Positions 54,541 to 64,000 of a stretch of 64,000 bases of DNA are shown one piece after another. Positions within the stretch are counted from its first letter, which is position 1, and each line of letters starts with the position of its first letter. This DNA is from JAYZDP01 sp036337765. GTDB taxonomy: Bacteria > Acidobacteriota > Thermoanaerobaculia > Multivoradales > Multivoraceae. The notes under the pieces are model-generated. The model ran no database searches. It saw only the letters and a program-made list of their open reading frames with translations, and was not told the DNA's origin. The position numbers and the translations under genes are program-made. The DNA lies in NCBI GenBank assembly GCA_036337765.1, contig JAYZDP010000152.1, positions 1 to 64,000 on the forward strand, written 5' to 3'.

Positions 54541-54898
54541 CGAACAGACCCCCAGAAGGGCTTCTCGCGTCCGCTCCGTCCATCTAGTTGCCTACACCGA
54601 CAAGACTCGTGAGCGAGAAACGGCGTCGATCTCGTTGGGCAAGACGCTCGACCTGAGTCCTTTTGGCATTCGCATTGAAGTCAACGAAAGGCTGGAGGAG
54701 GGGGACCTTATCGAGCTCGAGATTGGCGTTGGCGACAAACTGATTCAAGCCGAGGCGCGAGTGGTTCACGTCCCTCCACTCTTCACCGATGAAGGGCTCC
54801 GTTTCGAAGTGGCCGAGGGCGGCTGCTTCAAGGTTGGTGCCGAGTTCACGAGCATTGCTGACGAGGACCGAGCCGTTCTCATCTCCCTTGCGGATTAG
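54533..54898 (+). CDS. PilZ-domain protein
   Basis: A 121-residue protein starting at TTG 54533 (SD-like GGGGGA), overlapping the previous stop by 8 nt. It has an RRASRVR arm near the N-terminus, LDLSPFGIRIEV (DxSxxG type) and a beta strand AEARVVHVPP, with a C-terminal FKVGAEF. PilZ proteins bind c-di-GMP and modulate motility, polysaccharide export or virulence. Coupling to the preceding truncated PilZ suggests the two were once adjacent intact genes. A longer frame upstream exists, but the domain begins after the TTG. Confidence 0.68.
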   Translation: MGSEQTPRRASRVRSVHLVAYTDKTRERETASISLGKTLDLSPFGIRIEVNERLEEGDLIELEIGVGDKLIQAEARVVHVPPLFTDEGLRFEVAEGGCFKVGAEFTSIADEDRAVLISLAD

Positions 54899-55101
54899 CG
54901 CGACGAGCGACGAGCGGACGTATCCACCGCTAGAGAAGCGGATTGAGCAATCCGGATGTTCAGCGCTTCCTACCCGCGTTGAGGGGAAGCGCCCCGCGTT
55001 TACTCAAGTCACTGGCTGTCAAGTGGTCGGTGGCGTTGCCTACGGGCGAACGAGCGTTCGTCAAGTCCGGCACGAACGAGTTGCTCTCGGTCGAACGCGC
55101 A

Positions 55102-55130
55102 TTGACCCTTCCGCGGGCCACTGTTACCTT
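55102..55130 (+). promoter_or_regulatory. Sigma-70-type promoter candidate for thiolase
   Basis: TTGACC (55102-55107), a 17-base spacer, and TACCTT (55125-55130) preceded by TGT, an extended -10. Transcription would begin about 35 nt before the thiolase ATG. It is the best-formed promoter I see in the window. The rest of 54899-55171 holds no recognisable gene. Confidence 0.55.
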
Positions 55131-55171
55131 CCGTCTCCCACACGATCTGAATTGACAGGGAGACCACATCC

Positions 55172-56362
<1,191 letters not shown>

Positions 56363-56384
56363 GGATCGAGCCGGGGATCGCCGG

Positions 56385-57800
56385 TCAGCCGGCCGGCTGC
56401 TCGACGAGAGAGCCGTCGGCCGGAACCGCTGGCCTCCTTCGCACCGCCGAGCGAAGGGCGGAACGCCACCAAACCAGGGCGACGACGGCCGATACCCAGC
56501 TACCGACGATGATCGCCATCCAGACGTACTGGATCGGCCGGTCGAAGGCAAAAGCGAAGATGCCGGCCAGCGGCACCGAAATCAATAGCACCCGCAACAG
56601 GCTCAGAACGAGCTCAGGGGTGCCACGGTCGAGGCCCTGCTGCGCTCTACCTAGAAGGATCGAGAACGGGAACGCGACGAACGCGAGTGTGGCGTAGCGC
56701 AGGTACTGGACCGCAACGACACGAATCGCCTCGGAGTCCGTGAAGGGGGCGACCAACCAGGGCGCGAAAGCCAGAAAGAAGGCTGACATCGTGACCGCGA
56801 TCAACACCGCCTGCTTGATCGCGTAGTTCGCGATCTCCTCCACCAGCTCGAGCCGCTTGGCGCCATAGAACATTCCGACCAGCGTGACGAGCGCCGACGC
56901 GATGGAGACGATCGGAAGCACTACGAGATGGTCGATGCGAGTTCCGACCTGCAGCCCTGCGACGGCGTCGGGGGAGTACTCTACGAGGATGCGGTTGAAG
57001 GTGCCGCCCCCGGCTGACATCACCAAGAACGACAACGACGCCGGCGCGCCGATGCGAACGAGGTCGCGAACGATCTCGCTGCGGAGGCGGAAGTTGCGGT
57101 ACGACAGGTCCACGTGGATTCGCTTCCTGATGAATAGCAGGTAGGCAAACGTCAACATCACAGCGGCCTGGGTGACGACGGTGGCGACGGCAGCGCCGCG
57201 AATGCCCATGTCGAGGCTGAAGATGAAGATCGGATCGAGCACAATGTTCGTTGCCGTGCCGATTCCCGAGATGATCACCGGTAACTTCACCTCGCCCTCG
57301 CCCGAGAAGAGCGATCGGAAGAGGATCGCCTGGACCTGGAAGACGAACCCTGCCACCACCACCGAGAAGTATTGCCAGGCGAACGGCAAGATCTCCTCGG
57401 GAACGCCGATTCCGAGTAGCAGGCGCTCCCCATAGACCAATCCGACTGACACGAAGCCGATCGTGAGCAGCACCCCGACCAGCAGCGCGTGCTGCGCGAT
57501 TCGACTGGCCCGACGCTGATCCTTCGCGCCGATCGCCTGCGCGATCATCGCGGTAACGGCGCTGCCGAGCCCGAAGGTCGAGCCCATGGCCAGAAACAGC
57601 AGCGGCATGGTGAACGACACCGCAATCAGGGCGTCGGGGCCGAGCATGCCGACGAACACCATGTCGGCGATCATGTAGGCGGTGTAGATCGACATGCCGA
57701 CCATGATCGGCAGCGACAGGGTCCACAGCGCCTTGCGCGGGTTGCGCTGGAACTCTTCCAGGCGCGCTCCGGCGCGGTCCTGATTCGCGGGTTCGCTCAT
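56385..57800 (-). CDS. MATE family efflux transporter
   Basis: A 471-residue inner-membrane protein with about 12 hydrophobic segments. MATE marks are LSLPIMVGMSIYTAYMIADM, FVGMLGPDALIAVSF and the second-half repeat RIGAPASLSFLVMSAGGG. It would export organic cations or drugs in exchange for protons or sodium ions. Start ATG 57800 is chosen because the first helix begins soon after. It is convergent with the thiolase gene and divergent from the SoxC-like gene. Confidence 0.9.
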   Translation of the reverse strand: MSEPANQDRAGARLEEFQRNPRKALWTLSLPIMVGMSIYTAYMIADMVFVGMLGPDALIAVSFTMPLLFLAMGSTFGLGSAVTAMIAQAIGAKDQRRASRIAQHALLVGVLLTIGFVSVGLVYGERLLLGIGVPEEILPFAWQYFSVVVAGFVFQVQAILFRSLFSGEGEVKLPVIISGIGTATNIVLDPIFIFSLDMGIRGAAVATVVTQAAVMLTFAYLLFIRKRIHVDLSYRNFRLRSEIVRDLVRIGAPASLSFLVMSAGGGTFNRILVEYSPDAVAGLQVGTRIDHLVVLPIVSIASALVTLVGMFYGAKRLELVEEIANYAIKQAVLIAVTMSAFFLAFAPWLVAPFTDSEAIRVVAVQYLRYATLAFVAFPFSILLGRAQQGLDRGTPELVLSLLRVLLISVPLAGIFAFAFDRPIQYVWMAIIVGSWVSAVVALVWWRSALRSAVRRRPAVPADGSLVEQPAG

Positions 57801-57878
57801 GGTGGGACCGCCCCAGGTCGCGCAGGCTAGCACCTTCCCTGCAACGGGCCGGTACACTGCGCTGCCTAGGAGGTTCAC

Positions 57879-59126
57879 ATGGCGGACTCGAAAGTCGGAA
57901 GTGGCGGGGTCGACCCGGCACCGGCAGCCGACAGGCCCAGCCGGCGCTCATTCCTGAGACACGCCGGCGTCGCCGCGGCGGCTGCAGCCGCAGGGGGTAC
58001 GACGACCGCCGCGCAGACGGCGCGTCAATTGGGAGCCACTCCGCGGGAGCACGGCGAGCGGTCACCCCACGTTGGCTCGAAGCGATGGAGCCGGGCACCG
58101 GACGCAACGGCCTCGTCGTCGAACTCTCCGCTCGCTGACTCGGTGGGCATCGTTACGCCCTCGGATCTGCACTTCGAGCGCCACCATACCGGCGTGCCCG
58201 AGATCGATCCGGCCGAGCACCGTCTACTGATCCACGGTCTCGTCGAGCGGCCCCTGGTGTTCACGATGGACGACCTCGTCCGGCTGCCAGCCGTGTCGCG
58301 TTTCCACTTCGTCGAGTGCTCAGGCAACAGCGCCGCCGAGTGGCGGCCTCCCGGACGCCCGAACGTGCAGATGAGCCACGGCCTCGTGAGCTGTAGCGAG
58401 TGGACCGGAGTGCTGCTTTCCGACCTGCTAGACGAAGTCGGAGTGCAGTCGAGGGCGAGCTGGATCGTCGCCGAGGGAGCCGACGCGGGTCGCATGAGCC
58501 GCAGCGTGCCGCTACAGAGAGCGCGCGACGACGTCATCCTCGCCTACGGCCAGAACGGCGAGGCGGTGAGGCCGGAGCAGGGTTACCCGCTTCGCCTGCT
58601 GGTACCGGGATGCGAGGGCAGCCTCAACGTCAAGTGGCTGCGCGGGATCGAGGTGGCGAGCCTGCCGGCGATGGCGCGCGACGAAACCTCCAAATACACC
58701 GATCTGCTACCGGACGGCCGAGCCCGCCAGTTCACCCTGGTGATGGACGCGAAGTCGGTCATCACCGACCCCTCGGGCGAGCAGAAACTGAATGCTCCGG
58801 GCTTTCACGAGATCCGCGGCCTGGCGTGGTCGGGTCGCGGCCGCATCGATCGGGTCGAGGTCTCCACCGACGGCGGTGGCCGCTGGGTCGACGCCGAGCT
58901 GCAGGAGCCACGCCTGCCGAAGGCGTTCACGCGCTTCCGGCTGCCATGGCGGTGGCAGGGGGCGGAGCACGTCGTGATGTCGCGCGCGACCGACGAGACG
59001 GGCTACGTCCAGCCCACTCTGGCTGCGCTGATCGAGGCGCGCGGGATGTCGACCATCTACCACCACAACGCCATCAAGCCCTGGCAGGTTCACGCCAGCG
59101 GCGAGGTCACGAATGTCGAGGTGTAG
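57879..59126 (+). CDS. Tat-exported sulfite oxidase-like (SoxC-like) molybdoenzyme
   Basis: A 415-residue protein with a twin-arginine signal (SRRSFLRHAGVAAAAAAAGG) and a sulfite-oxidase fold. The molybdenum-cofactor cysteine is C147 in FVECSGNSAAEW. GCEGSLNVKWLRGIEV and the C-terminal Mo-oxidase dimerisation domain (RIDRVEVSTDGGGRWVDAEL) follow. Together with the next gene it forms a SoxCD-like pair. In thiosulfate oxidisers SoxCD acts as a sulfur dehydrogenase, but no soxXYZAB is seen here, so sulfite or another substrate is possible. TACACT at 57853-57858 is a promoter-like box. Confidence 0.9.
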   Translation: MADSKVGSGGVDPAPAADRPSRRSFLRHAGVAAAAAAAGGTTTAAQTARQLGATPREHGERSPHVGSKRWSRAPDATASSSNSPLADSVGIVTPSDLHFERHHTGVPEIDPAEHRLLIHGLVERPLVFTMDDLVRLPAVSRFHFVECSGNSAAEWRPPGRPNVQMSHGLVSCSEWTGVLLSDLLDEVGVQSRASWIVAEGADAGRMSRSVPLQRARDDVILAYGQNGEAVRPEQGYPLRLLVPGCEGSLNVKWLRGIEVASLPAMARDETSKYTDLLPDGRARQFTLVMDAKSVITDPSGEQKLNAPGFHEIRGLAWSGRGRIDRVEVSTDGGGRWVDAELQEPRLPKAFTRFRLPWRWQGAEHVVMSRATDETGYVQPTLAALIEARGMSTIYHHNAIKPWQVHASGEVTNVEV

Positions 59127-59670
59127 CGCAACCTGCCGTCTGGGGCGTGCGGCGGTGGCGCTCCTGGTCGCGATGCTCGCGGCGACCGCGATCGCGGCGC
59201 AGGAGCGACGGTTCGACGTCGGGCACGCGCCGACGAGCGAGGAGTTCGGGGCCTGGAGTGGGAGCGCCTTCCCCGACGGCACCGGCCTCCCGCCCGGCCA
59301 AGGCACCGCACGCGAAGGTGCCGCGCTGTACCGAGAGGCCTGCTTCGTCTGCCACGGCCACAACGCCCGTGGCGACCAGGCGGCGGCACTCGTCGGCGGA
59401 CGAGACACCCTGACCGAGTCACGCCCGAAGCGCACGGTCGAGAGCTACTGGCCCTACGCCACGACGCTGTGGGACTACACCAAGCGTTCCATGCCCTACG
59501 AGGAGCCGGGGTCGCTCACCGACGACCAGGTCTACGCGGTCGTCGCCTACGTGCTAAACCTCGCCGGCCTGGTGGAAGAGGACGAGATCGTCGACGCCGA
59601 TTCGCTGCCTCAGATCCGAATGCCGAATCGCGACGGCTTCATTCCAGACTCGCGTCCCGATACCCGATAG
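59113..59670 (+). CDS. Cytochrome c partner of SoxC-like enzyme (SoxD-like)
   Basis: A 185-residue exported mono-heme cytochrome with a signal peptide (AAVALLVAMLAATAIAA) and a CFVCH site (77-81). GHNARGDQAAALVGG and ESYWPYATTLWDYTKRSMPY are typical of SoxD and related cytochromes, with M150-region axial methionine in RSMPYEEPG. It overlaps the molybdoenzyme gene by 14 nt, behind GAGG, so both are translationally coupled and surely form one electron-transfer unit. Confidence 0.9.
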   Translation: MSRCSATCRLGRAAVALLVAMLAATAIAAQERRFDVGHAPTSEEFGAWSGSAFPDGTGLPPGQGTAREGAALYREACFVCHGHNARGDQAAALVGGRDTLTESRPKRTVESYWPYATTLWDYTKRSMPYEEPGSLTDDQVYAVVAYVLNLAGLVEEDEIVDADSLPQIRMPNRDGFIPDSRPDTR

Positions 59671-59687
59671 CGGCCCGGATACTCCGT

Positions 59688-60977
59688 ATGAGCGAGCCAG
59701 AGCCTTCCCAGAAGAAAGACTACAAAAAGATCTACACCCTCGGAGTGCTGCACATGGCGCAGTACTTCCCACAGGGCTTCACACAGAGCGGCCTGCCCGC
59801 GATCTTCCGCCAGCAGGGACTGCCGCTCGAGAAGTTCTGGCTGATCTCGTCGTTGCCGATGTGGCCACGCTGGATCAAGTTCCTCGTCGCCATGGCGGTC
59901 GACAACTTCGGCTCGGAGCGTTTCGGCTACCGGCGCAGTTGGATCCTGCCCTGCACGCTCATCTCGGCGCTGCTCTACGTGAGCCTGGCCTTCGTGCAGC
60001 CGCTGGTGGCGACGATCGGACTGATGTCCACGATCCTGGTCGTCAAGTCGCTCTTCATGACCGCGCAGGACGTGGCCGTGGATGCCTACTGCAGCGAGAG
60101 CTTCACGGAAGCGGAGCGCCCGTCGGGAGCCTCGATCCTGGCGTTTCTGGCCTCTCTGGGTGGCTTTCTGGGCACCGGCATCATCGCGCTCGTCGACTCG
60201 ATCGGATGGTCTCCGACCATGGTCCTGGCCTCGCTGCTCCTGCTCGCGGCGGCCACGCCCGCTATCCTGCGGCCGGAGCCACCTCCGCCGCCGGCGCTGC
60301 AAAGGAGGCGCGAGCGCGGCGAATCTGCGACTTTCCTCAGGACGCTACGCCGACGGGACGCGGCACTCATCATGCCGCATTGCTTCGCCGCCGGCTGGGT
60401 GGACAGCTTCGCCTTCACGATGGTCGCGCCCTTCCTGATCGATCAGGGAATGTCACTCACCGCCTACGGCATCTTCATACCCTCGATCGGCATCCTCGGC
60501 CGCGGCTCTGCCGCCTACGTCGTTCCCAAGGTGATCGCCCGCTTCGGTCAGAGCCGCGCCGCCCTGGTCGGAGCTCTGGGCTTCTTGGGTGAAGGCGCCT
60601 TCTACTGCTACCTCTCCGTGACCGGAGAGCTGCCGCCGCTCTGGCGGATGATCCTCTACGTCGCGGGCCTGAACTTCCTCTACATGCACTACGTCATGTC
60701 GCTGAACACCTCGCGGTTCCGCTGGGTGTCGAAAGAGCAGGCGGGTACCGACTATTCGACCCAGTCGAGCTTCTACTTCCTCGGCATCAGTGCCGGCGGG
60801 GCCGCCAGCGGATTCGCCGCCGCCGCGCTCGGCTACTCGAGCTTTTTCATCGTCGGCTTCAGCATCACAACGACGATCGCCGTAATCTATGCACTCACGC
60901 TCCCCAAGGTCGACGCGATGGTGGACGCGCGAGAGGCACGCATCGCGGCCGACGAACCGGCACCGATCGAGCCGTAG
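59688..60977 (+). CDS. MFS permease, AmpG/acetyl-CoA-transporter-like
   Basis: A 429-residue inner-membrane protein with about 12 hydrophobic segments. AQYFPQGFTQSGLPAIFRQQ near the N-terminus and the TAQDVAVDAYCSE segment are typical of the AmpG branch of the major facilitator superfamily, whose known substrates are muropeptides and, in eukaryotes, acetyl-CoA. Start ATG 59688 lies 17 nt after the cytochrome stop. Linkage to a SoxCD-like pair hints at import or export of the oxidised substrate rather than muropeptides, but this is inference. Confidence 0.88.
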   Translation: MSEPEPSQKKDYKKIYTLGVLHMAQYFPQGFTQSGLPAIFRQQGLPLEKFWLISSLPMWPRWIKFLVAMAVDNFGSERFGYRRSWILPCTLISALLYVSLAFVQPLVATIGLMSTILVVKSLFMTAQDVAVDAYCSESFTEAERPSGASILAFLASLGGFLGTGIIALVDSIGWSPTMVLASLLLLAAATPAILRPEPPPPPALQRRRERGESATFLRTLRRRDAALIMPHCFAAGWVDSFAFTMVAPFLIDQGMSLTAYGIFIPSIGILGRGSAAYVVPKVIARFGQSRAALVGALGFLGEGAFYCYLSVTGELPPLWRMILYVAGLNFLYMHYVMSLNTSRFRWVSKEQAGTDYSTQSSFYFLGISAGGAASGFAAAALGYSSFFIVGFSITTTIAVIYALTLPKVDAMVDAREARIAADEPAPIEP

Positions 60978-60997
60978 GCGACGGCCCCAGCAACCGC

Positions 60998-61795
60998 CTA
61001 CCTGCCGACAAACACGGGTTCGCGCTTCTCCACGAAGGCGCTGCCGGCCTCGGCCGCGTCCTCCGACGAGAAGCAGGCGTCCTCCATCGCCAGGGACAGC
61101 GGCATCACCTGCTGGACCATCGACTTGATCCACCGGTTCAGCGGTACCTTCGAGGCGGCAATCGCCATCGAGGGTCCCTTGGCCAGACGCTCCGCGATCC
61201 CCAGTGCTTTCGGCAGCAACTCATCGGGCTCGGTCACGAAGTTGACGAGTCCGAGCCTCTCCGCCTCCTCTGCGGGGACGAAGTCGCCGGTCATCAGGTA
61301 GTACTTGGCGCGATTCGGTCCCATCAGGAGCGGCCAGATGATCTGGCCGCCGTCGCCGGCCCCGATTCCCATCTTGACGTTGGTGTCGGCGAACACGGCC
61401 GCCTTCGAGGCCACCACCACGTCGCAGAGCAGGGCGACGTTCGCCCCCAGACCCATGGCATAGCCGTTGACCGCGCTGATCGTGGGCTTCGGGCAGTCGA
61501 GCAGGTTCTCGACGATCTGGATCGCCTCCTGCATCATCGGCGGCGCGTGCGGTGGCGGGTCCTCGTCGAGGCCCCCGCCGAAGTCGCCGCCCGAACAGAA
61601 GCCACGACCGGCGCCGGTGACCACCAGCGCCTTGACGTCGGCGTCGCCCGCAGCCTCACGCGGTAGCTTCGCCATCTCGTAGTGCATCCAGCGATTGACC
61701 GCGTTGAGGCGCTCCGGCCGGTTAAGGGTGGCGAGTAACACCCCATGGTCGCGATGCTCGATCTCGATCGTCTTGTAGCTGGCGGGGTCCAACAT
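60998..61795 (-). CDS. Enoyl-CoA hydratase/isomerase family protein
   Basis: A 265-residue crotonase. Oxyanion-hole glycines are in GRGFCSGGDFG and GYAMGLGANVALLCD. The segment MGIGAGDGGQIIWPLLMG carries aspartate where classic enoyl-CoA hydratases have the catalytic glutamate, so the exact reaction is uncertain. ATG 61795 is preferred over TTG at 61801 because GGAGG lies 8 nt before it. It converges on the MFS permease gene. Confidence 0.9.
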   Translation of the reverse strand: MLDPASYKTIEIEHRDHGVLLATLNRPERLNAVNRWMHYEMAKLPREAAGDADVKALVVTGAGRGFCSGGDFGGGLDEDPPPHAPPMMQEAIQIVENLLDCPKPTISAVNGYAMGLGANVALLCDVVVASKAAVFADTNVKMGIGAGDGGQIIWPLLMGPNRAKYYLMTGDFVPAEEAERLGLVNFVTEPDELLPKALGIAERLAKGPSMAIAASKVPLNRWIKSMVQQVMPLSLAMEDACFSSEDAAEAGSAFVEKREPVFVGR

Positions 61796-61877
61796 GGCCA
61801 ATGCCTCCGTCTATCGGGTTTTCGGGGTGACGAAGGTTATCGCCGTAGCCGGGCTCCACGAGTAGCGCGGGGACCGA

Positions 61878-62774
61878 TCAGAAGACATCCAGATCGTTGG
61901 CCGAGACCACCTCGCCCACGAATCCCGCCTCGCGCACCTCGCGCTCCAGATCCTCGTTGCTCGCGGTACCGAGAAGCTGGTGGTAGAGGACAAGGAGCTT
62001 CGGCTTCGCGTCGATCGCCAGCTTCGCCAGCTCCGACGTCGAGGTGTGTGCCTGCCGGTGGTACTCGGAGTTGTAGTGATACTCGATGAAGCTCTGCGAG
62101 TAGACCTCGTGCAAAAGCACGTCACAACCGTTGCAGGCCTCGACCAGGCTCTGGCTCGGTCGGGCATCGCCCGAGACGACGATCGTGCGATCGGGAGTGC
62201 GAAACCGATAGCCGAAAGCGTGGGGCCAGGTCAGGTGCGCGACCGGGATGGCGTCGACGGCGACCGTACCGTCGTCGTAAACCTCGCCGCCCTCGATCTC
62301 GTGCGCTACGGCACGGTAGTCGTGGCGCGTGACCGCCTCGAGCCCGAAAAGCCGCATGTGCACGTCTTCGATCCATGCCTCGGCAATCTTTTCGGTCATC
62401 CGCCGAATTCCGGGAGGACCCCAGACCTGGACAGGCTCGAGCCTGCCGTTCTGCCACGGGGTGAACATGAGATCGGGCAGCCCCAGGGTGTGATCTGAGT
62501 GCAGATGGGTAATGAAGACCCGTCTCAGATGCTGCGCCTCGAGGCCCGTAAACCCCAACTGGTGCGCCGCCGCCGCGCGACGGACGATGCCTGGGCCGGC
62601 ATCGACCAAGTAGGCCTCGTCGCCGACAACGATCGCCACGCCAGGACCCGAGCGCTCTGGATCGGCGATCGGTGTGCCGCTGCCCAAAACCACGATCTTC
62701 GTCGCGGGGCTCTGAGCCGCCGAGAAAGGCGACGCCAGGGTCGCGAGGATGAGAATAGTGGGCAGGCGACGCAA
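61878..62774 (-). CDS. Exported ribonuclease Z-like metallo-hydrolase
   Basis: A 298-residue MBL-fold protein with a signal peptide (TILILATLASPFSAAQ). The metal motif is H90-L-H92-S-D94-H95 in THLHSDHTLGLPDL, and VSGDARPS plus the terminal VLYHQLLG are later ligands. The fold is that of RNase Z/arylsulfatase-type hydrolases, but export makes RNA processing implausible; arylsulfatase or cyclic-phosphodiesterase-like activity is more likely. It is distinct from the two MBL proteins at 6433 and 47868. Confidence 0.86.
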   Translation of the reverse strand: MRRLPTILILATLASPFSAAQSPATKIVVLGSGTPIADPERSGPGVAIVVGDEAYLVDAGPGIVRRAAAAHQLGFTGLEAQHLRRVFITHLHSDHTLGLPDLMFTPWQNGRLEPVQVWGPPGIRRMTEKIAEAWIEDVHMRLFGLEAVTRHDYRAVAHEIEGGEVYDDGTVAVDAIPVAHLTWPHAFGYRFRTPDRTIVVSGDARPSQSLVEACNGCDVLLHEVYSQSFIEYHYNSEYHRQAHTSTSELAKLAIDAKPKLLVLYHQLLGTASNEDLEREVREAGFVGEVVSANDLDVF

Positions 62775-62830
62775 GATCGGCGGTCATCTTAGCCCGTCAT
62801 GGAGGAGGTCGCCCGGGTAAGGTATGGCCC

Positions 62831-63595
<765 letters not shown>

Positions 63596-63596
63596 C

Positions 63597-64000
63597 ATGC
63601 CGCTGCCATTCAAGCTCGCCCGCGTCTTTCTGACCATGCACCTGCGCGACCGGCAGGCCCTCGTCTTCAGCATGTTCTTTCCGATCGCCTCCATGGTGGC
63701 GCTGGGCCTGTTCAGCGGAGCCGGAGGCGACCCGATCGACCTGGGCCTGGTTCGGGGTAGCGGCGGCGAGCTGGCCGCGCAGTTCATCGCCGAGTTGGAA
63801 GACAACCCGTTCTTCACGGTCCAGGAGGGCGACGAACAGGCGCTACGCGCATCCCTGATCGAAGGAGACCTGCAGATGGTGCTCGTTTTGCCCGAACACA
63901 TGCAGGACCGCGCCGGTGCAAACGAGCTACGGCTGCTCGTCGACCCGGCGCAGACTCGTCAGCTCGGTCTCCTGCTACCCATCTTCGAGAAGGCCCTCGG
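63597..64000 (+). CDS. ABC-2 type permease, partial (runs off window)
   Basis: ATG 63597 lies 1 nt after the ATPase stop. The first 134 residues are seen: a short cytoplasmic start (PLPFKLARVFLTMHLRDRQA), a transmembrane segment (LVFSMFFPIASMVALGLFSG) and the beginning of the large extracytoplasmic loop typical of ABC-2 permeases. The frame is open at position 64000. It is the membrane partner of the preceding ATPase. Confidence 0.85.
   Translation, partial: MPLPFKLARVFLTMHLRDRQALVFSMFFPIASMVALGLFSGAGGDPIDLGLVRGSGGELAAQFIAELEDNPFFTVQEGDEQALRASLIEGDLQMVLVLPEHMQDRAGANELRLLVDPAQTRQLGLLLPIFEKAL

Noticed and set aside
54943..55155. Possible 70-residue frame (TTG start) before the thiolase
   Set aside because: No recognisable domain and it overlaps the best promoter candidate.
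56386..56399. Perfect palindrome CAGCCGGCCGGCTG
   Set aside because: Lies inside the last codons of the MATE gene and has no loop; likely a coincidence of GC-rich codons.
57879..59670. Complete thiosulfate-oxidation (sox) operon
   Set aside because: Only SoxC-like and SoxD-like genes are present; the neighbours are a MATE transporter and an MFS permease.

Overview
The window is GC-rich, roughly two thirds G+C, and almost every gap is short. Coding content is dominated by exported redox and hydrolytic proteins: two DUF1592/DUF1552 gene pairs, two exported sulfatases and one membrane sulfatase-fold protein, two DUF3604 proteins, three large PQQ-type beta-propellers, a cytochrome-fused sugar dehydrogenase, two copper-monooxygenase-like cytochromes and several metallo-beta-lactamase-fold proteins. 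CoA-based catabolism enzymes (two CaiB/BaiF CoA-transferases, acyl-CoA dehydrogenase, thiolase, enoyl-CoA hydratase, semialdehyde dehydrogenase) are interspersed. This gene mix is typical of uncultured, heterotrophic, aerobic Gram-negative lineages such as Acidobacteriota, Myxococcota or Planctomycetota relatives. A decayed serine/threonine kinase-ATPase gene leans towards Acidobacteriota-like bacteria, but no marker gene is present and the assignment is an inference. I saw no rRNA, tRNA, CRISPR array, prophage or intact insertion sequence.

Layout. 1-5.2 kb (+): DUF1592-type cytochrome, DUF1552 protein and ankyrin-repeat protein in one tight unit, the ankyrin gene apparently starting at CTG. 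5.6-7.5 kb (+): glyoxalase-fold protein and MBL hydrolase. 7.5-17.2 kb (-): a compact six-gene run, DUF3604, sulfatase, Gfo/Idh oxidoreductase, beta-propeller/di-heme cytochrome, CoA-transferase and HpcH aldolase, joined by 3-nt gaps or 4-nt overlaps except for one 58-nt gap. 17.4-24.6 kb: second sulfatase, second CoA-transferase, a frameshifted PilZ gene, a PDFSG-type exported protein and two divergently transcribed cytochrome/copper-monooxygenase-like genes. 24.6-28.8 kb: Kelch protein, a sulfotransferase-like/class IV aminotransferase pair, the kinase remnant and a second PDFSG-type protein. 28.9-32.1 kb (+): second DUF1592/DUF1552 pair. 32.1-37.8 kb (-): SDR, two small exported proteins, GST, quinoprotein and Gfo/Idh. 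37.8-44.6 kb: second DUF3604, an SRPBCC-cytochrome c fusion, an alcohol-dehydrogenase-like quinoprotein and the membrane sulfatase-fold protein. 44.7-54.1 kb (+): ACAD11-like dehydrogenase, serine beta-lactamase-fold protein, decayed genes on the opposite strand, MBL hydrolase overlapping a semialdehyde dehydrogenase, quinoprotein and cytochrome-fused sugar dehydrogenase. 54.1-54.9 kb: an AT-rich insert encoding a secreted repeat peptide, whose frame runs through one TAG into a truncated PilZ gene, followed by another PilZ gene. 55.2-64.0 kb: thiolase, MATE transporter, SoxC-like and cytochrome c pair with an MFS permease, enoyl-CoA hydratase, RNase Z-like hydrolase and an ABC exporter cut by the window edge.

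Functionally the window reads as a scavenging region. Periplasmic sulfatases, dehydrogenases and cytochromes would open organic compounds outside the cytoplasm and feed electrons to the respiratory chain, while CoA enzymes would process products inside. The most unusual element is the AT-rich repeat peptide at 54,109-54,288.
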